Source: an uncultured Collinsella sp.
GTDB taxonomy: Bacteria; Actinomycetota; Coriobacteriia; Coriobacteriales; Coriobacteriaceae
NCBI GenBank assembly: GCA_959599635.1
Contig: CAUGJN010000079.1
Span: 1 to 8,492, forward strand
DNA: 8,492 nucleotides
Reading direction: 5' to 3'
In this document: positions 6,787-8,492 of the stretch, piece by piece
Numbering within the stretch: the first letter of the stretch is position 1
Layout: each line of letters starts with the position of its first letter
The notes under the pieces: generated by a model
Database searches by the model: none
Seen by the model: the letters and a program-made list of their open reading frames with translations, nothing else
What the model was told of the DNA's origin: nothing
Position numbers and translations under genes: made by a program

Positions 6787-7274
6787 GACTCCCCCTCACC
6801 TTGATTCTCGGCCTGGCTCTCGGCAGCGATATGCTGCTTAAAGGCATCGCACTCATCGCCGAGCGCATGGGAAAATTTTCCGATTAGGCGCATGATTTCG
6901 CGTTGCTCACACGGCTCAAGCGCGCCAAAGGCTCGCTGCTCGGCCTTGAGTGCCGGCAGCGCATAACGCTCGGCAAACCGCATGCCCGCTTCGGTCAAAC
7001 GCACAACCTTGTTCTTACGGCTGCCTTCGGCAAACTCCAACGTTGCAAAGTCCCGCGCCGTCAAGGTTTTAATTGCCGAGTTGATGGTCTGTTTGCTATA
7101 GAACCATTCGCTTGTCAGACGGCTTACGGCAATACTGCCGCCCGCCGTGCTGGTATCGACGAGCATCCAGTAAGCGCAGTCCGAAAGGCCGCAGGCGCGC
7201 GAGAACTCCGAATAGATATGGTCGAGTCCATTGAGCAACCGGTCGAAGTCGACCAGCGTAACCGCACTATTCAT
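6774..7274 (-). CDS. MarR-family transcriptional regulator
   Basis: DNA-binding winged-helix repressor of 166 residues, first gene of the operon with the two ABC subunits. An N-terminal helix (about 7-28) for dimerisation leads to the winged helix. The segment SKQTINSAIKTLTARDF (60-76) is the likely recognition helix. GSRKNKVVRLTEAG (84-97) is the wing and following turn that matches the MarR LTxxG pattern. C-terminal helices (about 100-150) complete the dimer interface. The tail is polar and ends in ESCDC, with two cysteines near the end. The ATG at 7274 has a modest GGTGGG upstream. The stop codon overlaps the start region of the first ABC gene (TAATG). Autoregulation is inferred from the paired inverted-repeat sites in its promoter. 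The inducer is unknown, probably an exported compound. Confidence 0.9.
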   Translation of the reverse strand: MNSAVTLVDFDRLLNGLDHIYSEFSRACGLSDCAYWMLVDTSTAGGSIAVSRLTSEWFYSKQTINSAIKTLTARDFATLEFAEGSRKNKVVRLTEAGMRFAERYALPALKAEQRAFGALEPCEQREIMRLIGKFSHALGDECDAFKQHIAAESQAENQGEGESCDC

Positions 7275-7289
7275 CTATCCCACCATTCG

Positions 7290-7310
7290 ATTGTCCGATT
7301 TTTGACCAAT
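7290..7310. promoter_or_regulatory. Operator-like site 2 (just downstream of transcription start)
   Basis: The core GTCCGATTTTTGAC at 7293-7306 repeats site 1 with one change and keeps the GTC-8-GAC symmetry, flanked by ATT and CAAT. It lies 35 bp from site 1 (about 3.3 helical turns), covering roughly +5 to +25 of the transcript, so occupancy would act as a roadblock or allow cooperative binding with site 1. Confidence 0.65.
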
Positions 7311-7321
7311 TTTGTATCTCT

Positions 7322-7350
7322 AGATTAGTCCGAGTTTTGACTATCGTCAA
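7322..7350 (-). promoter_or_regulatory. Sigma-70 type promoter of the marR-ABC-ABC operon
   Basis: On the minus strand TTGACG (complement of 7345-7350) and TAATCT (complement of 7322-7327) are separated by exactly 17 bp. Transcription should start near 7315, giving a leader of about 40 nt before the marR ATG at 7274. The spacer contains one of two operator-like sites, and TTGAC of the -35 also pairs with GTCAA (complement of 7337-7341) as a small inverted repeat. Confidence 0.8.
7324..7344. promoter_or_regulatory. Operator-like site 1 (between -35 and -10)
   Basis: TAGTC-8-GACTA inverted repeat (arms 7326-7330 and 7339-7343) filling the promoter spacer. Its 14-base core at 7328-7341 (GTCCGAGTTTTGAC) matches the second site at 13 of 14 positions. 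Protein bound here would block RNA polymerase directly. The likely binder is the MarR protein encoded downstream (inference). Confidence 0.65.
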
Positions 7351-7393
7351 CAGGCTCTCCGTAAATGCTTGCACTTTTATGGCCTATCGGCAG

Positions 7394-7429
7394 AAAAAGA
7401 CCGCCGGCGCGGGGGCAGCGCCAGCGGTC
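7394..7429 (-). terminator. Intrinsic terminator of the 96-residue gene
   Basis: A 12-position stem (7399-7410 with 7418-7429) closes a 7-nt loop and is followed on the minus strand by five U (7398-7394). The only imperfect position (C7405 with A7423 on the plus strand) is a G-U pair in minus-strand RNA, which supports this orientation. It lies 26 nt past the stop codon at 7456 and separates this gene from the marR promoter. Confidence 0.92.
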
Positions 7430-7455
7430 ACGTGAAAATCGGGTTTTATTGCCCG

Positions 7456-7746
7456 TTAAGCGGCGACGGCCTCATAGACCGTAGCGCCCGAGAAGCTGTC
7501 ATGCAGGCTCTTGCCGGCAATCCACGGCAGCTCGACGACCTCGCAGACCGTGTTGACCAGCTCGGAGCAGTCAGTAAAGTGGCCCTTGTCGTTGAGGGCC
7601 TCGCAATCCTGAACACGCCAATAGCCATCGGTGTGCGTGATGTAGTACTCGTGATCGTCAATCGTCACAAAAGCGCGCGTCTTGGAACGCAGCAGCTTCA
7701 GAAATCCTTCGAAGTCGGTCTCGACGACATCTCCAGCCTGGAACAT
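7456..7746 (-). CDS. Small protein of unknown function (96 aa)
   Basis: I do not recognise this protein. It has 96 residues, is mildly acidic, and has no signal peptide or membrane segment. It alternates aromatic and charged residues in a pattern suggestive of a small beta-rich fold (RAFVTIDDHEYYITHTDGYW at 24-43). Three cysteines occur at C48, C60 and C68, the first two each preceded by Asp; the spacing does not match a known metal site. The gene is well supported: the ATG at 7746 has a strong AGGAGG (complement of 7754-7759) 7 nt upstream, and a clean terminator follows the stop. An in-frame ATG at 7782 would add 12 Gly/Arg-rich residues without a well-placed ribosome site. A small GC-rich hairpin (7766-7770 with 7776-7780) precedes the ribosome site in the leader. 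It is monocistronic, between the MarR-ABC operon and a nitroreductase; the context gives no clear function. Confidence 0.85.
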   Translation of the reverse strand: MFQAGDVVETDFEGFLKLLRSKTRAFVTIDDHEYYITHTDGYWRVQDCEALNDKGHFTDCSELVNTVCEVVELPWIAGKSLHDSFSGATVYEAVAA

Positions 7747-8040
7747 GATGTTACCTCCTGGCCCGGCGCCACCACGGCGCATTGATAAACGCTGGTACTC
7801 CTTTAGTAAAACCTTTATCAGAGGTTATGCGTTCGTCATTTAGGCAAGTGGTAAAAAACCGCAGGGTAGACGGGATAAAACGTTTAACCATCCCATTTGT
7901 TTGTCACATTCTGAAGCTACTTTTATGCAAACCTACTTTCCCAATTGGAATCTATCCTTTTGGCCGGGCAATTGACCGTCTATCGTTTGAGCCCGACGGG
8001 TATGAACGGGGCATCTGCAACGCCACTACAAGGAGACACC
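7747..8040. other. Divergent intergenic region, AT-richer, with several short palindromes
   Basis: About 290 nt without a gene, between the 96-residue gene (minus) and the nitroreductase gene (plus). It is visibly richer in A and T than its flanks. Seen: inverted repeat TGATAAA (7783-7789) with TTTATCA (7814-7820); AAACGTTT (7878-7885), an 8-bp palindrome with a central CG as in LacI-type operators; GGGAT (7872-7876) with ATCCC (7890-7894) around it, slightly off centre; and CCAATTGG (7941-7948). TTGTCA at 7901-7906 could be a -35 for the nitroreductase, but no good -10 follows at the right distance. No promoter can be called with confidence on either strand, and no structured RNA family was recognised. 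Confidence 0.5.
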
Positions 8041-8492
8041 ATGGAGACTATCGAAGCGCTCATCCACCGCCGCAGCTGCCGCAAATACAGCGATCGTCCC
8101 GTCGAGGCCGAAAAGCTTGCACGTATTATCGAAGCCGGCCAATATGCACCGAGCGGCATGGGCCGCCAGCCGGTGACGTTTGTCGCCGTCACCGACCCCG
8201 CGACCGTCGAGCGTCTCTCACAGCTCAACGCCCAGGTCATGGGCGGCAACAGTGACCCCTTCTATGGCGCCAAGACCGTTGTGGTGGTGCTGGTCGACCG
8301 CAGCGTGCCCACGCATCTGGAAGACGGCTCGCTCGCCATGGGCAACTTGCTCAACGCCGCCTATGCACTGGGTGTCGATTCGTGCTGGATTCACCGCGCG
8401 CATGAGGTCTTTGACTCGCCCGAGGGCCTGGAGCTGCTGGCCAGCTGGGGCCTGCCCGCCGACGGCAGCCTGCGCGGTGTCGGTCACTGCAT
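8041..8492 (+). CDS. Nitroreductase-family FMN-dependent oxidoreductase, 5' part only
   Basis: The reading frame starts at ATG 8041 and is still open at the window edge, giving 150 residues of a protein that usually has about 165-200. AAGGAG (8030-8035) lies 5 nt upstream. Seen: ETIEALIHRRSCRKYSDRPV (2-21), the classic N-terminal FMN-phosphate binding RRSxRxY motif; the helix LARIIEAGQYAPSGMGRQP (27-45) with APSG-type substitution of the usual APSxxNxQP; and the later segment NLLNAAYALGVDSCWIHRAHEVF typical of the family, leading into GLPADGSLRGVGHC. Members use NAD(P)H and FMN to reduce nitro compounds, quinones or flavins in the cytosol; the natural substrate here is unknown. It is likely a free-standing gene with its promoter in the preceding AT-richer region. 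The three-dimensional partner is normally a second copy (homodimer). Confidence 0.93.
   Translation, partial: METIEALIHRRSCRKYSDRPVEAEKLARIIEAGQYAPSGMGRQPVTFVAVTDPATVERLSQLNAQVMGGNSDPFYGAKTVVVVLVDRSVPTHLEDGSLAMGNLLNAAYALGVDSCWIHRAHEVFDSPEGLELLASWGLPADGSLRGVGHC

Noticed and set aside
7747..7782. ATG at 7782 as the start of the small unknown gene
   Set aside because: The nearest upstream AAGGAG is about 16 nt away, too far, while the ATG at 7746 has AGGAGG at 7 nt.
7369..7785. A 138-codon plus-strand frame over the 96-residue gene
   Set aside because: It begins at a TTG without a ribosome site, reads through a minus-strand terminator and is antisense to a gene with full expression signals.

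Overview
The window looks like a GC-rich chromosomal segment from an actinobacterium of the Coriobacteriia, most like Collinsella. This is an inference from the protein styles, the high GC coding sequence and the strong AAGGAG-type ribosome binding sites; no search was run. There is no phage, transposase, CRISPR array, tRNA or rRNA here. It reads as a housekeeping and small-transporter region with compact, well-delimited transcription units.

Layout from left to right. A branched-chain amino acid aminotransferase (ilvE, minus strand, 5-1057) has a GC-rich leader of about 150 nt. Upstream of it a clear minus-strand terminator (1283-1316) closes a DedA-family membrane protein gene (1355-1993, minus). 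A divergent intergenic region with two short palindromes separates dedA from serine acetyltransferase (cysE, plus, GTG start at 2218), which ends in a strong terminator (2961-3003). A nested inverted repeat (3005-3036) fills the gap between that terminator and the convergent stop codon of the next operon.

The centre (3036-7350, minus) is a three-gene operon: a MarR-family regulator, then two ABC exporter half-transporters. The junctions are very tight (TAATG overlap or GTG overlap after marR, TAGCATG between the two ABC genes). The two ABC proteins form a textbook heterodimer with one degenerate ATP site: the first has Asp-Asp in Walker B and Gln in place of the switch His, and the second has an altered signature (ISQGQ). 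The operon promoter (TTGACG, 17 bp, TAATCT) carries two near-identical GTC-8-GAC sites, one between -35 and -10 and one just downstream of the start of transcription. These are probably the operators by which the MarR protein represses its own operon.

The right end holds a small gene of unknown function (96 aa, minus, 7456-7746) with its own terminator and a strong ribosome binding site, then an AT-richer intergenic stretch of about 290 nt with several short palindromes, and finally the 5' part of a nitroreductase-family gene (plus, from 8041) that runs off the window.

The most interesting points are the paired operator architecture, the degenerate-site ABC heterodimer with an unusual acidic N-terminal extension on one subunit, the nested inverted repeat at 3005-3036, and the coiled-coil tail of CysE that replaces the usual CysK-binding C terminus. 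I did not find a convincing wholly new system.
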